From positions 75,713 through 139,712 of the forward strand of contig NW_005179009.1 of assembly GCF_000350225.1 (NCBI RefSeq): a stretch of DNA of 64,000 nt, given 5' to 3'. The translations under genes and the position numbers were made by a program. Numbering within the stretch: position 1 is the stretch's first letter; each line of letters opens with the position of its first letter. Source of the stretch: Chondrus crispus (taxonomy: Eukaryota > Rhodophyta > Florideophyceae > Gigartinales > Gigartinaceae). This document shows, one piece after another, positions 31,589-44,263 of this stretch. Below the pieces are notes generated by a model. The model did not search any database, was not told the origin of the DNA, and was given only the letters and a program-made list of their open reading frames with translations.

Positions 31589-31894
31589 ACTCAATTCATT
31601 CATGCTACAGTAGTCTCCCGCTTTACTCATTTATCACTTCGATGAACTAAGAAGTATCACTATCACATGAAATACGACCCCTTATAAATCGAAGTCTTGG
31701 ACTATGAATACATCGTCATCGTCTTCGACTTGATTCGTCTGGATTTCATCGTCACCGTCCACCACGCTCAGATCATCATTATCCTCGTGATGTGAACCTG
31801 ATCAGACCGGAGGATCGTGTACGGAGTTGTACATATCCACGGACATCACCAGCTTCTCCTTCAAAATATTGGAGAGTTGCTGTGGAAGCTCACT

Positions 31895-31946
31895 CCGCCT
31901 TTCTCGAGAAAGGCGGGGTGATCCCCGCGGACAGGGATCCCTGTCC
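31895..31946. repeat. Two adjacent perfect palindromes
   Basis: CCGCCTTTCTC and its complement make a 22-bp palindrome at 31895-31916. GGACAGGGA and its complement make an 18-bp palindrome at 31929-31946, twelve bases on. Both are spacer-free, like the 36-bp palindrome at 7836. Each lies downstream of the converging genes' ends. Confidence 0.85.
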
Positions 31947-32064
31947 TTCCGTCAAAAGTTCTGAATAGAGTGATCTCAGTCGCGACCGCCGTGAATCATT
32001 ATGCTGATCCTGGCTATCCGCTTCATGCAACATCTGCTCGTTTCCAGAAAATGCACCCCTGGAC

Positions 32065-33966
32065 TCAATCACCTTCATCAGAATGACCTCCCGAGCAGGA
32101 CAGGACAGCCGTCATGTAAATAACACGAAAGGATTCCTTGGATATTGAATGCAGGTCTTCATCACTGCCGCACCTGGTAAAAGCAACCAAGAACTTCAAG
32201 GCGACGTGCATGGCATTGAGTCGGATAACAATTTCTCGAGTCTCCTTCCTGCCATCCTTGTCTTTCGTCTCAACATCATACGTAGCGATGAATATGAAGG
32301 GGTCACTTTCAGAAAGCAGCTTCTTCCACGCTATTTCATTCATGGGGTTCACCTCAGCGACCGACTTCATAGCAGACGACAGGTTCCGTCTGGGATATCT
32401 TGGAGGTTCATGTGCGAGCGGGGTGGATTCTCATATTGGAATGAGACTCCCACTTCACTTTGGAAAACATATGAGAAGTTTGAAAGAAGGATTTCCGCCC
32501 AAGCTCCCTGGACTTGTTCAGAAACTGATTACCCATCTTGAAAACGCGGCGAACTATCTCAGCCCTAATGTCTTCGTCCTTGATGAATCCAATTGGCTCA
32601 TCTTCCCCCATCTTATCGCTTCGACGCCGAGCCACACGCAGGGCCTTCTTGATGGCCGTTGAAGCAATTCTTCGTTGAAGAAAGACTCGACTGTGATCAT
32701 TCTTATGTAGCCCGGCCTTAGCCAAAAAGGTTTCTCAGCCATCTTCAGCTTCCCGCGGATGTTCGGATGTACCATTTCGAGTGACTTCGTCCCAATACTC
32801 GGGTTGTTCATTGCATTTGCAATCAAGCTCTTTCCCCAAGCCTTTCGCAGGACCAGATACTGACGAGCTTGCTTCGTACCCAGCAGCTCCTCGGTTTTCT
32901 CCTCGCTTGGGTCCCTTTTCCACAAATGGACCTCGACAAGTACAAGTCCGAACCCCAACACTTCGGAACTATTGACGTCCAAGCGAAGCTTCTGAGATTG
33001 TGAGTCACGACTCCCACCTTCAAAAGATTTCTTCGCTTCCTTTCTCTGAGGAAGAACTCTCATGGTGCAATTTATCAGCGCTCTTGTAAAGATAATGCAC
33101 GTGAATTTCCCTCCAAATACGTCCTCCATAAGCCTCAGGAGGTCGATCAAAGAGGCCTTTTCGGCTGCTTTTCCCGTCTTCGGCAGTGCGGAGTTCAGAA
33201 GAACAATGTTGACGGCGTCCTAGCAGCGTGATAACGTCCTCTCTAAAGTGGAGACACGAGAAGATACAGCCTTGATTGCACCAAGAATTTCCCACTTTTC
33301 AATGGCAAGCTGCTTCTCCAAACGAGCATGCAGTTCCCGCATGACTCGAAGTACTCCGTGGTTAGAGTCTTCCTCAAATTGTCGAGAGAAATGGGAGCCC
33401 CGTGGCTGACTCGGCAAGGAACCTGCTACGGACTCACGACGCGTGGGAACGATGACGTCTTCCACAACTTGAGTTTGGGCGACTTCGTCCATCTCTGCTG
33501 CACTAGCCTGCACAATGTCGTCGACGTTCTCTTCTGGCTGGCGTCCATGAAGCTCGAACAACCGACGCTTCGCCCGTTTGCGTTCTGGGTGTTCATCTTC
33601 CTCGCCTTGATCTCCATCCCCGAACAAACGGGAAAAGTCTTCACTCGGAGACGAGCCGATGCCGCGCTTGCGCTTGCCCGAACGCGAATGTGCTGCATCG
33701 GACGGGCCGCTTCCCTGACTTCGAACGGGAAGCGAGCACGTGTCAGATGGCGGACTGCCTCGGGGCGTCCTGACCGTATTATTTGAAACCCGACGAGTTT
33801 CCTGTTCAGATGCGGCGGGAGCTGCTTTGGCCGCAACACGAGGGGATGACCGGCGTTCCGCGGGAACCTGGGCTCCAGGCGCTCGGCTGTTAGACTTTCC
33901 AGATGAGCGGCCTCGCTGATTGCCTGACGTAGCGGGTTTCTTCCCAGACCTTCTTCGCGGGGTCAT
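32065..33966 (-). pseudogene. Unrecognised gene with basic N-terminus and coiled coil, frameshifted
   Basis: From ATG 33966 (MTPRRRSGKKPATSG) a 248-residue frame runs through a basic, proline/serine/arginine-rich region, an acidic patch near 120 (GDQGEEDEHPERKRAKRRL) and a C-terminal coiled coil (LRVMRELHARLEKQLAIEKWEI), stopping at 33220. In-register continuation appears in other frames: IDLLRLMEDVFGGKFTCIIF (33150-32920), KAWGKSLIANAMNNPSIGTK, FIKDEDIRAEIVRRVFKMG and FIFIATYDVETKDKDGRKE (to 32065). At least three slips would be needed to join them. No domain recognised; the composition suggests a nuclear protein. Could be cargo or structural protein of a mobile element. Confidence 0.4.
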
Positions 33967-34500
33967 GGCGCCTCAGTAGGAATACAGGATGAGCAAAGTC
34001 GGGAAGGAAAGGGAAACGGATTGGGAGAGAGGATTCGATGGATTGGGAAAACGTGAAAGGGTCCAAGCACGCGTCTGGTACTAGCGCAGGTAAGCATGAG
34101 CTAATTCTGGTTTGATCACGTGAAGGTTAAAGATATCACGGCAAAGCGCTGCGTTTTTAGGCAGCGAAATAGCACATCACTTTGCTACATCATTGTATCA
34201 AAAAACATTTCCGTTACAACTCTGGCACTCCAGCAAAACATTCTGGTTCAGTCACCTCCCGGAACCCGACACGCCCCTCATCCCCGTGCTGAATGAGAAC
34301 GGTTTAAAATTTGGCAAAAGATTGCTGCTCACGAACCAATGAAGCACGGACCACCGTTCATTGCTGGCAAAATCCAGTATTTTTTGGCCCTAAAAATAGC
34401 CACATCATTGCTTTTATTAAATTTATCATAAATTTGACCTTCCTGTGGACACGATGAGCGCCGGAAATTTGGAGAAGGATTGAACCACCACAGCTGATGC
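33967..34500. other. No recognisable feature
   Basis: Divergent spacer with no ORF above noise and no repeat I could identify. A 16-base string shared with 15570-15585 (ATTTGACCTTCCTGTG, here 34432-34447) is noted but unexplained. Confidence 0.5.
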
Positions 34501-35830
34501 TCTAGCCCATCAGCTTTTCGCGATGTGCAAGATCACTGAAGCGGCGTGCCTTTTGAAGTTGAATAGCGACAAGTGTGCGCAGCAAAATTGGAACACCGAA
34601 CTCTACCGAGAAATTTTACCAAATTTAAGGAACCGTGTCATGCCGGGTAGTGCTTTTGAAATGTGCAACTTACACGCACAGGCCCGTCCCGGAAGTCATG
34701 CGCAACAGCGAAGGAGTGGACTTGAGACGTTCACCGGAGAGGTGGAATATCAGGCTGCCAGGTCCTAGCCAGCCGTTCTTTTCATTTTGTTTTTATGAGA
34801 TCGGCGAGGTCAACGGGCAGGCTCGACCGACTGGCGAGCGTAGTCATTTGCGCATGTCGTACGGGATCCCAGTGGAGCGACGATGAGGAGATCCTTCGTT
34901 AACAGGAGATGCGAAGCCATTCGACAATGGCAATCAAAGCTTCGTTGAAGTTACAATCTGGGCTCTCTGGCAACAAACACAGAAAGAACGGGTCTGAGAT
35001 GATGCTATGTCGTCAGACGTAGAAAAGGGTTCTGCGCACTACGCGGACGACCTTCACGTTGTTCCCCCTCTCATTACGCACCAAGTGGAGCGTAACTATC
35101 GAGAAGGTCTCGTGGCCGGGGACAAAATCAGAATGAGACAGACGAGAATCCGCTCGTCAATTTCCAGACGTTCCCTACGGGAGAGCGAACCGGCCGAAAG
35201 AAAAAATAGGAGAAGAGCTCTCCCTTCTACGACACCCCAACGAGGAGGATCGCAGTGGGACATACCCCGCTCCTAGCCCACGGCCTTTATTTTCCAGTTT
35301 ACAACACGCAGACCGGAGGTCACCTTGGCAAGACTCGCAACATCCTACGAAGGGTTTCGAGAATTGATCGTGACCTCCTCGACATCGCACATCCCCTGTC
35401 TTAAGAGACCAGCCCTCACCCTGACAGGACCATGCGCTTTTTGTACGGAAGCCCACGTGTGTGACAATGGAATTGCTGAAAGCTGTAGGTACACTACGTG
35501 CTCTTGAAATGTGTGGAGGGGACTATCACGGAGTATTTGTGATGCCACAGGAGAACGGAAATCAAAATTGAAGAGGAGGTTATTGCGGGAGTTTGGGACG
35601 AGCTGCAGCCCTCGCTCGAGACACGAGCGGAACCAAGCAAACATATATGGATACGCATATATAAATGAGTACCCCTGGAGAAGATTGACGAGTCGACGAA
35701 GAATAGGCGTGTGGGCCCCATCAAAGCGTTGGATAAAGAGGAGGAAAAGGAAAATGAGGAAAAGGATGACGTCTGTGTTGGATAAAAAGAAGAGAAATGC
35801 AAAAAGAAGAGGAAGTGGATAGGAAAAGGG
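34500..35830 (+). pseudogene. Possible degraded retroelement pol remnant
   Basis: The stretch reads in pieces. Around 35280-35350 one frame gives HGLYFPVYNTQTGGHLGKTRNIL, which resembles the HHCC zinc-binding entry of retroviral-type integrases (the GGHLGxxKT motif). A cysteine pair follows in CAFCTEAH. No reverse transcriptase core is visible and all frames are closed within about 100 codons. Gypsy-like origin is a guess from this motif and the Gypsy relics 4 kb downstream. Confidence 0.25.
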
Positions 35831-37908
35831 AATGCAATTTATTTTCGGTGGAACAAAGGGAAGTGTCGACGATGAGACGACACTCTCAGAAGACAATGAT
35901 CCGAACATGTATCGGCAGGACGCTACCATCGGCAATGCGTCAATAGGACGATTCACCCAATGATTTTTTCCTTCGGAAGTGAGACGACAAGCTGCGTCAG
36001 TACGCGCAGGTCAGTGAGGGACGCTCCTTTATTCCGTGAGCACGGAGCAATGTGCGATAAACGCGGGCAGCGTCGTCGTTCTTTTTGATAACATCTGGAG
36101 AGAACGGGGAGGTCGAACCTCCCCTAGTCGATTGGATTGCGTCGACGATTGGTGACAAGGAGGCGGCAACCGGAACGGCTGCAGGGGAAGGGAGACGAGC
36201 TGGGACGTGCACAGGGGAAGACGGTGCAGGACGAACCGAGGGCGTAAGGGAAAAAGAAGTTCTCTTCCTTTTTGGGGCTGCTCGCACGGACAGACTTTCA
36301 GTCCGGCTAGCTGACGAGGGGACCTCTCTCGTCTCTGATAGAGGTTGACACCTGGCCACTGGAGGTAAATGGGACGGCAAAGGGGATTTGACCTCCTCGC
36401 ACCCAGGGGCTCTCGTCGCCCTTATCGAAGCATTCACGGGAAGAGTGGGATCGGCTGGATCGACAGGAAGTGAAGTCGGTGAGACTGGTAACACAGGGCG
36501 AGAACGCAAAGGCTCTCTGGGACAGAGGTCGCGCTCGCGGGGATCCGCAAGGAAGAAGAGCATCTCAACCGGAACGGGCATCTGACTTCCATATTGTAGA
36601 CTCAGACGCGCCTCGTCGCAAGAACATCGCGATCCCGTCCAGGGGTTAAACCAAGCGTAGTCCCCCGCACCACGATGAGCACGACCAAGAGAGAAGGAGG
36701 GGTGTTGCCGGACGAAGGAACGAGAGGAATTTTGACGGTATCAAGTCCCAATCGACATCCTCTATTTTATCGAGAAGAGAATGCAGTTCGGTGTCTGCAT
36801 CAGCACCGCCCAGGGGAACCGAATAATCGAGGCGTCGCATGAGGCTGGTGAGCTGGGGAGGCAAGTACCACAACCTCCAGCAGTCGTAGGTCTCCCACAG
36901 GAGGGCCACTGCCACATTGGTACACCACTATGTGATGAAGACTACCCAAAGGCCATGTCGAGGATCACGTAAATACCTTCCGTAATACGTGTACACAGGG
37001 CCGAGCTCAGTCCAGAAGCCTGGGCAGACCTCAAATTGGCTCCACCACGACGGAATACGTTGATAACGATTCGCTTAATGGCACCTCGCGATTTCGCGCG
37101 CCTCCAACATCTGGCAGGCCACAAAATAACCAGTGTCAGACCGAATACGGCGTTCGAAGCGCACGGTGTGCTGAAAGAAGGGGATGGTACCCCGCTTGAT
37201 AAGTCGGAAATTAGCCAGAATTATGGAGTTGGTCCACAGCATAGCGTCGCCTGAGACGGTCCGTTGGTTGAACCAAAGGCGGTTGGCTTCACGAGGAGGG
37301 TTATCGGAGGTCCAGGCCAGCATGTTATCGAGGTAAGACCGCTCGCCATCGGTGCGAAACTGCCACGTGTCACAACCGAATTTCTCAGGAATGAGATCCT
37401 GCGTCAATGGCAGCTCAAGCCTGTCGCACACAGCGGCCATGAAGCGGGTCGATAACACCGCACGACCACGAGGCGGAGTGTGACACAGGATGGAGGGAGG
37501 AATGGCGATGCGAGCCTACCAATCGTAAGACCGGATAGCTTGAAGGGGGGTTTGTCCTGGAAGCATACCGGCGCCGTCGGCGAACGAGTACGCAATGTCA
37601 TCGAAGGCGCATACACCGATCACAGAGAACCATTTAGCGGAAGCAAAACGCACAAGATTAAGGTGCATGGCATTTTCGTGGAGCTCCGACGCAGCAGGGT
37701 ATCGACGTGAGGACGGAGCGTTAGGATCGGAATCGATGTGGCCAACAGGGCCAGCATATTGAGAATCAGGGGGTAATCGAGGGATGGAAGGAAGATCTGG
37801 AGGGTCGTGGGAAGTGGAAGAAAAACCCACGTCGTAGCGCTTGCGTTTGGTACCACCACTCGAATGGCTCGGGGATGAAGGAAAATATGGCTTGCCTTGC
37901 ACTTGCAC
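35345..37908 (-). pseudogene. Unrecognised minus-strand gene relic
   Basis: A series of frames on the minus strand (37908-37516, 37458-37075, 36915-36646, 36581-35997, possibly 35956-35345) has protein-like composition and seems to continue from one frame to the next: FSVIGVCAFDDIAYSFADGAG, then WFNQRTVSGDAMLWTNSIIL and RRIRSDTGYFVACQMLEA, then LPPQLTSLMRRLDYSV, ending in a proline/serine/arginine-rich tail. It could be the gag-like part of a retroelement, since its 5' end abuts the LTR at 38010. I see no zinc knuckle or other diagnostic motif. Confidence 0.3.
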
Positions 37909-38009
37909 TCCGGCAGGTTACCGGAAACGGCGATGTAGGGGTATGAGAGAAACGGCGAGGAGATTATACGATGGCGGAGCGGCGCACAAGAGCGTTCAGA
38001 AGGGGGATA

Positions 38010-39187
38010 TGTAGTGCAATAATCGGCTGCACCGTGAGGGGATGGAAAGAAAAGGAATTGAGGGGTATGACAAACTGGGGGGATGACAAGTGAAAATTAT
38101 TTCACTTTATTATTTTATTTATTAATTTTAATTAGTTGCATATTAGTTATTTAACATTAGATTAGATCTAGGATCTAGCGCTGAGAGCTACTGTAGTGGC
38201 TCCGGCGGGGCGATATATACCTTAGGCCTCTGACCACCAAGTCAGTAAAGGTAACCCGAGTTGCCGGAGTTGAATGTCGCCTTGGTCGAAGTCCGTCTCT
38301 ACCAAGACGCTCCCTTTTACCTAAGCCTACGGTATCCTTCAGCTCTCGAGGGTCCCCTTCCTTTTTCCTTTATTTCCCAATCAAACCCGAGTTGCCGGAG
38401 TTAGATCTCGCCTTCGTCGAAGACCGCTTCCGTTCACCCGACGCGCTTCACTTCTACGCTGCTAACGACATCCCCTATTGCTCGGGGTCCCCTTTCCGTA
38501 TCTTTTTACCTTTTCTATCTCTAATTCCTATTTTTTTCTATCTTTACATCTATTTTGCCCTTAATTGTGTTGGTTCCATTGGAGTCGGTTGCGACCGACC
38601 CGGTGTAGGTGTTTTAGCCATCGGGCAACACGTTGTGTAGCGCTGCTACTGTTTCAAGTTCCGTAGGAAGGCTGTTGTAATGACGCCTCCGTCGAAGGTC
38701 TTACTGTATAAGACAGAGTTGGTACCATCTAGGGCAATCGCTATCGCGCTGGTGAGGGTGTTTTTTGGCCATCGGGCAACACGTCGGTAGTAGCGCTGCT
38801 ACACGGTTACGGTCCCGTCGGGTAGTGCTGAACAAGCCCCCGTCGAATACCTTGAATTATACGCAAGGTGCTGAAGACGCTCGTCGAGCATTGGCCTTAC
38901 AACCCAGCGAACTGCGGTTACATTCTCGTACACAAGCCCAACCCGCACTCGCCGAGCACTCAAGTCTTCACAAGTCTCTACCACCATTATCCTCCCGGGC
39001 CAGGCATCTTTCCTTACCCCCCCGTCGGAGTTGAGCTACCGTGGGCCGCGAGCCCAAACAAGGGGAAAGGGAGCCTCCAACGCTCCGTAGCGCGTGCCAT
39101 CGGCAGTGGTTGTTTCTGTTGCTGTTTTTCTTCTTTTTGTTCGACCGTCGGACTGTGTTCGCGGCCTGCCAGGCACATTTCACTACA
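38010..39187 (+). mobile_element. Gypsy-family LTR (1178 bp)
   Basis: Ends TGTAGTGCAAT and CATTTCACTACA, in the same orientation and with the same internal blocks (ATTAGATTAGATCTA, GGCGGGGCGATATATACCTTAG, GTAACCCGAGTTGCCGGAG) as the LTR at 20661. It is more diverged, about 110 bp longer, and has no matching 5-bp duplication on its flanks. It directly precedes the truncated gag-pol below, so it is either that element's 5' LTR with the leader deleted or a junction between two copies. Confidence 0.75.
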
Positions 39188-42100
39188 AGGAGCGTTCGTC
39201 GCCGAAGGCGATTCTATTGAGCCATCGGAAGGCTACGGACACGAGGACTACGGGGCAAGTGGGTCGTCAACTTTACCGACGCTTACATACACGACGGAGC
39301 CTTTTTCAGAGCCCACGGATACCATGATGATGTTACGGGGGCGCGGCCACACGCCGGTGACGCGCATTCCGATGGAATACAAGGGTACCATGTTTCGAAG
39401 GCCAGGCTGGATGGGAAGGCCGCAACATCAAAGAAGGTCGCCGGCCGGTGGAGGACTTAGGCCGCGATATCCCGTCAAGAAGCACGGACTGGTGTGCTAT
39501 CACTGTTACGAGAAGGGGCACGCCGCGCCAACGTGCATTCTTTCCCTCCGGGAAATGCACCAAGTTTTGGGAAATTATGAGGCGTTGTCTCCGATGGAGA
39601 GATTGGGGATATCATCGACGAGTTATCTGAAGGTCGAGAATTGGTTCGATTCGCAGACGGCGAGCACGCCGAGTGCTTTAACGCCGAGGTCGAAGCAACC
39701 CTTTAGAAGGCCCGCCGCGGGGCCCGCGTCGTCGGACGTGAGAAGGAACTCGCAGCCGCAGGGAAACTAGAGAGGGGAACCTCGAAGGAGTCACGAGAGG
39801 TGCAGGTTCAACGTACTGCGTCCGGGACTCAGTCCCGTTCCCCGTCTCTAGCGAAAAAGGAAGGCCTCGACGAGGAGGTAGTTGGAATAGTGGATAGGGC
39901 GAAGGAGCCGACTGTTGTAAAGAAAATTCTAAGTCGAGACAAGGATCGTCCGATGGATCAAATTCGTAGGCCCTGGTACAGGGTTGAACGACAAGAATGT
40001 CCTGAAAAGATCTTGGTCCTCGCGCAAAAAAACTACAAAGTTTACGCGGATATTGGACCAACGGTCGGATTGATGAGTCGAGTGTTGTCAGTGTTGGAAA
40101 CGGGCGCCGGACCGAATTTGGTTCGAAGATCGGAACTTCCGGCAGGAATGGAAATTTTGGTGTCCTACGGACCGACCCAAGACATCAGCGATGCGAACAA
40201 CCGGCCACTTCGAACCCTCGGCACAATTAAAATGCCTGTGAGGCTTGGACATGTAGTGGCCGCAGCCGAGTTTATTGTATGCGAAAAACTCGCAGTCCCC
40301 CTAGTTCTATGCGCGGACTACTGTGACCGGTTTGTGGAAGCAATTTATCCAAGGAAAAAGAGGTTGAGTGGGGGGATTTGTCGGAGGTTCCGATAGTTAG
40401 GCGGTTCTCGCCGGTAAAAGGGAAGAAGAATCTCGTCCCGGGAGAGCACAAGAATGATGGAAAGGGGGAGCGAATTTCCCCCAAGGAAAAAGTGGCAAGA
40501 GCCACGACTATCGAGCCAGGGTCGCAACGCGTCGTTGAATGTATCCCGAAGACGGTCGGCTTGGTGGTGGTTCAGCCGTACTCGTCGTTGTACGAAAGGC
40601 ACGGGTTGACGTGCACGAATGGTGTCGTTCAGGTTGAGCCTGACAAGCCATTTCATTTACTCGTTGCGAATTTTAGGACGTACCCTGTCAGGGTCCAAAA
40701 AGGCCAAGTGGTGGCAGAATTATTACCGCACCCGAGGGCCGTGCTTGAGAGCAAAGCCACAATTGGTGAAGTTCTCGGAATTCAGGAAAGGCAGAAGGAA
40801 AATTTTCCTAATTCTACCGAGACGCCTACGGGCGAGACAAGATGCGAACCGTCGGATCAAGGCCGCGCGGACCAGCCTGGCGAACGGTCGGCAGGGCTCT
40901 TCGCGTCGGCATCTACGAAGCCGCAACGCAGGATTGAGCCGCCACCGCCGGACGTGGAGGAACTCGACCTGAGCCACGTGCCGAACCGGCTGTAGTGCAA
41001 TGTGCCTGCTAGGCAGAGACCAAGGTCCGACGGTCCAATACAAACAACAGTAACAAAAACAACAACTGCCAACGGCACAGCGCTACGGAGTGTTCGAAGC
41101 CCCCTGTCCTCTTTAAGCGGGTTTGCGGCCCGCAGTAGCTCGGATCCCTGATAGCGGGGGGGCAAAGAGAAGGGCCCAGCCCGGGATCGGTAGATGGTGG
41201 TACAGACTTGTAAAGGCAACTGCTCGACGAGTTCGGAGGGGTGTTTAGGTAAACCTGGTCCGATGGGTCGTAAATCCAATGCTCGAAGAGTGCCTTGTAC
41301 ACCTTATACCCTTGATAAGGTCTTCGACGGGGACGTCGCAACGTAGCCCGTCGGGAAAGAAGAAAACGTAGCAGCGCTACACCGTCGTACTGCCCGATGG
41401 CAAAGTACCAACAACGGATCGGTCGCAACCAGATTCCGATGGAACCAACACTGAGAAAAGCACCACTGGTGCACCAACACAGAAGCCCGATGGCAAATGA
41501 CGTCACGTTGCGGATCGCAATCCTACAAGGTGGGACCAACTCAAGATTAAGGGAAATTAGGATAGGGAAGTAAAGGAAAATTGATAAGGAAAAAGGGGAC
41601 CCCCGAGCGCAAAGGATAAAGTAATCTGTAGTTAAAGGGAATGTCTTGTAAATGACGGACTTCAACCAAGGCGATATCAGACTCTGGCAACTCGGGTTCT
41701 TTGGGAAATAAAGGAAAAAGGAATGAGACCCCCGAGCGCTGAAGGATGCCGTAGGCTTAGGTAAAAGGGAGCGTCTTGGTAGAGACGGACTTCGACCAAG
41801 GCGACATTCAACTCCGGCAACTCCGGTTACCTTTACTGACTTGGTCGTCAGAGGGCTAAGGTATATATCGCCCCGCCGGAGCCACTACAGTAGCTCCCGG
41901 CGCTAGATCGTAGATCTAATCTAATGTTAAATAACTAATATGCAACTAATTAAAATTAATAATTAAAATAATAAAGTGAAATGATTTCCACTTTTGCTTG
42001 TCATACCCCATCATTTTCATTTCTTTTCACCCCCCTTTTCAGGTGCGTATTGCACTACACCGGCTGCGCGACGAGTTCCGTCAGATGTTGAAGAAGTATT

Positions 42101-42533
42101 CCCGCATGTGGGATGGGACCCTTGGTGAAATTAACACCACGGTTCACCGGATCGAGTTGGTCCCGGATACAAGATTACTTGCGTAAGCCCCGTATCGGGC
42201 CGGGCCTAAGGCCCGCAAAACTGAAGATGCAGAAGTACAGAAGATGTTGCAGGCAGGTGTAATAGAGCCACCACAGTCAGAATGGGCGTCGCTCGTGTTG
42301 CTGGTGCCCAAGCCAGACGGTTCAATGCGCTTTTGCGTAGACTACCGCAGACTGAACGCAGTGAAGGTGAAGGACAGGTACCCTTTGACGCGCATGGACG
42401 AGTGTCTGGACTCACTTGGTGACACCAAGGTTTTCTCCGCATTGGACGCGATCTTGGGGTATTGGCAGATGCCTATTCCCGAAGCGGACCGCGACAAGAC
42501 AGCTTTTTCATGTCACTCAGGTCTCTCAGAATG
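39188..42533 (+). pseudogene. Ty3/Gypsy gag-pol relic, split by a solo LTR
   Basis: Downstream of the LTR, one frame ends a Gag protein with a CCHC knuckle, CYHCYEKGHAAPTC (near 39497-39538). The next (39800-40396) is a retropepsin-like segment: VLETGAGPNLVRRSEL and LVLCADYCDRFVEAIYP, with the expected catalytic Asp of D-T/S-G-A replaced by Glu. The next (40378-40985) is a linker domain. After the inserted LTR, pol resumes with a reverse transcriptase start: MLQAGVIEPPQSEWASLVLLVPKPDGSMRF split over 42244-42335, then VDYRRLNA and YPLTRMDECLDSL, ending at a stop at 42532-42534 before the catalytic YxDD. Truncated and frameshifted, so dead. Family Ty3/Gypsy is secure. Confidence 0.75.
40991..42059 (-). 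mobile_element. Solo LTR (1069 bp) with CCGGC target duplication
   Basis: Reads TGTAGTGCAATGTGCC on the left and GTATTGCACTACA on the right, and is the near-identical reverse of the 20661-21728 LTR. The flanking direct repeat CCGGC is at 40986-40990 and 42060-42064. It is inserted antisense between the protease-like and RT parts of the Gypsy relic. Solo LTRs arise by recombination between the two LTRs of a full insertion. Confidence 0.9.
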
Positions 42534-43576
42534 AATCAAAACGGATGAATGGATCAGGACTCGTTACGGCAATGTGCATGAAGATGCCCTTGATCATGAA
42601 ATAGTAGAGTTAGTACAGGAATGACACACCTCAGACATTCACATTTTCGACGTTTTTGCACCAATAAAGCTTCTTTGAGAAACGAACGTTACCTGGAGCC
42701 TGTAGCGTGAATGAAATCTTTTGTGCAGCATTTCGGATAAGCGAGTCACGGTCACAGCCGTAGAGAAGATACGCAAGTAGTGCAGGAGTGAAAATTGTCT
42801 GACCGAAGCGAAGATATGGGGATGTAGCTGGAGGATGGAACTACTGAATGCTCTTCATTTCACAGGTTTGCCGTTTATGAATTCCCGAAATGCGATCTAT
42901 CAACTTGAAAATTTCGAATAAAACTACAGGTATTGTTCCAGTTCATTACTCCAATGATTTGACTAGTCCACGACCATCACATTCTCCAAATAAGGTTCCT
43001 GACACATACCCAAGTCATCCCACTCCCACCTTTCCGCATGCATCTGGATGCCCGTTTATGTGTTCTCCTAGCTGAGAGGAGCGGAGCGCGAGTCTCAGAC
43101 GACAGTGACGTCATCGACGGAAGCAAGAAGGACGGGGCGGATTCGAGGTCAACTATGACTGGAGACGGAGGTCGCAAGGGAAAGGAGGGAGTGGACGATG
43201 TCGGCGACTGCGGGCAGACAGATCGGTTGCACGCCTAGCTGCCACTCGGATACCTGTTCTGTGGCCACTCCCGCTCAGTAGCGACGAAAAGGCGTGCCGT
43301 TCCCGCGTCACCTACTAGGCATTAGACGCAGGTGATAGCATCACCTGCGTCAAATGCGATGTCAGCATCAGATTTTCTCGCGAATCGGAATTGGTGGGCT
43401 GGAGGTAAGCGTCGGGTTCTGTTTACTCAATTGCGATATCTATTGATTTCCATGTAAAACGTATGATTCCTGCGATCCCTTACTTACATTTTTGTTGTAC
43501 GAAGCTTCTTTAGGAACTTAGATAGCCACAAAAAGTTAATGCGCTCCTTGCGAACAACCTGGAATTCCTTGGTGTC
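42534..43576. other. No recognisable gene
   Basis: About one kilobase without a convincing ORF or repeat, apart from the hairpin at 43325. The Gypsy relic stops at its left edge. Confidence 0.5.
43325..43351. repeat. 27-bp perfect hairpin
   Basis: GACGCAGGTGAT and its exact complement flank AGC. Same style of short perfect inverted duplication as at 7836, 15600 and 31895. Confidence 0.85.
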
Positions 43577-44263
43577 CTAAGTGCTTCCTGTCGAAGGGGA
43601 CTCTATGGACAGACGATTGGCCAGTGCAGCACACATCAAGGCGTGCATCTCCTGCTTTTCTTCATACTCCATTTTAGACCCCGAAGCACCGGGAACGAGT
43701 TGAAACAGAGCAGGGCAAGTGGTTCTCCCTGTGTATTCGCGGGTGAGTGTCGTACACGCAAATGCCAGCTGAGATAATGTGACTTTTGCTGCTTCTGCCT
43801 TGATTTGAAATGCAGAAATGACGGTTTGGCAGAATCTGCGATCCCCAATCAAGCAGTCCGAGGTCGAGCGATACACGCCTGCATTAACCGCGACTGAACT
43901 ATGAAAGCAATCTGCAATGCTCTTTTTGCTGAGAAATAGCTTGAATTTGGCGATTATCTCCTTTCGCTGCGTGCCCAACGTGTTCTGTAAACACTTCTGA
44001 ATTTCGCCAATGATGCTTTCGCGATTCTGTGCGAAAAAGGCATTGGCATGAGAAAGGTATACAGCAGAGATTGTTTTGGTTGCTCGCGCAAGCGTTGGGA
44101 GGAAAATGAAATCCATCATATCGGATGTGGAGGGCATGAAGAGTTCGTTCGAAGTTTCTGGATCCCTCAGTTTCTCTGAGCACGTGGGACCCAACGGACT
44201 CCCTGCATTCAGACCCATTCCGGCTGGTCTGTTTTGAATGCTCCGCGCCCAGAGAACAGCCAT
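43577..44263 (-). CDS. Hypothetical protein (228 codons)
   Basis: Open minus-strand frame from ATG 44263 with ordinary amino-acid composition, mainly helical by appearance (LARATKTISAVYLSHANAFF, IIGEIQKCLQNTLGTQRKEI), then cysteine/threonine-rich (LAFACTTLTREYTGRTTCPA) and an acidic/methionine tail. I recognise no domain. It lies downstream of, and in the same orientation as, another unknown ORF and the transposase relic at 45.5-48.8 kb. An accessory gene of that transposon is possible. Confidence 0.35.
   Translation of the reverse strand: MAVLWARSIQNRPAGMGLNAGSPLGPTCSEKLRDPETSNELFMPSTSDMMDFIFLPTLARATKTISAVYLSHANAFFAQNRESIIGEIQKCLQNTLGTQRKEIIAKFKLFLSKKSIADCFHSSVAVNAGVYRSTSDCLIGDRRFCQTVISAFQIKAEAAKVTLSQLAFACTTLTREYTGRTTCPALFQLVPGASGSKMEYEEKQEMHALMCAALANRLSIESPSTGST

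Noticed and set aside
15570..34447. A shared 16-mer, ATTTGACCTTCCTGTG, at 15570 and 34432 as possible ends of one large element.
   Set aside because: No longer homology, target duplication or internal symmetry accompanies it; a 16-mer alone in repeat-rich DNA is weak.
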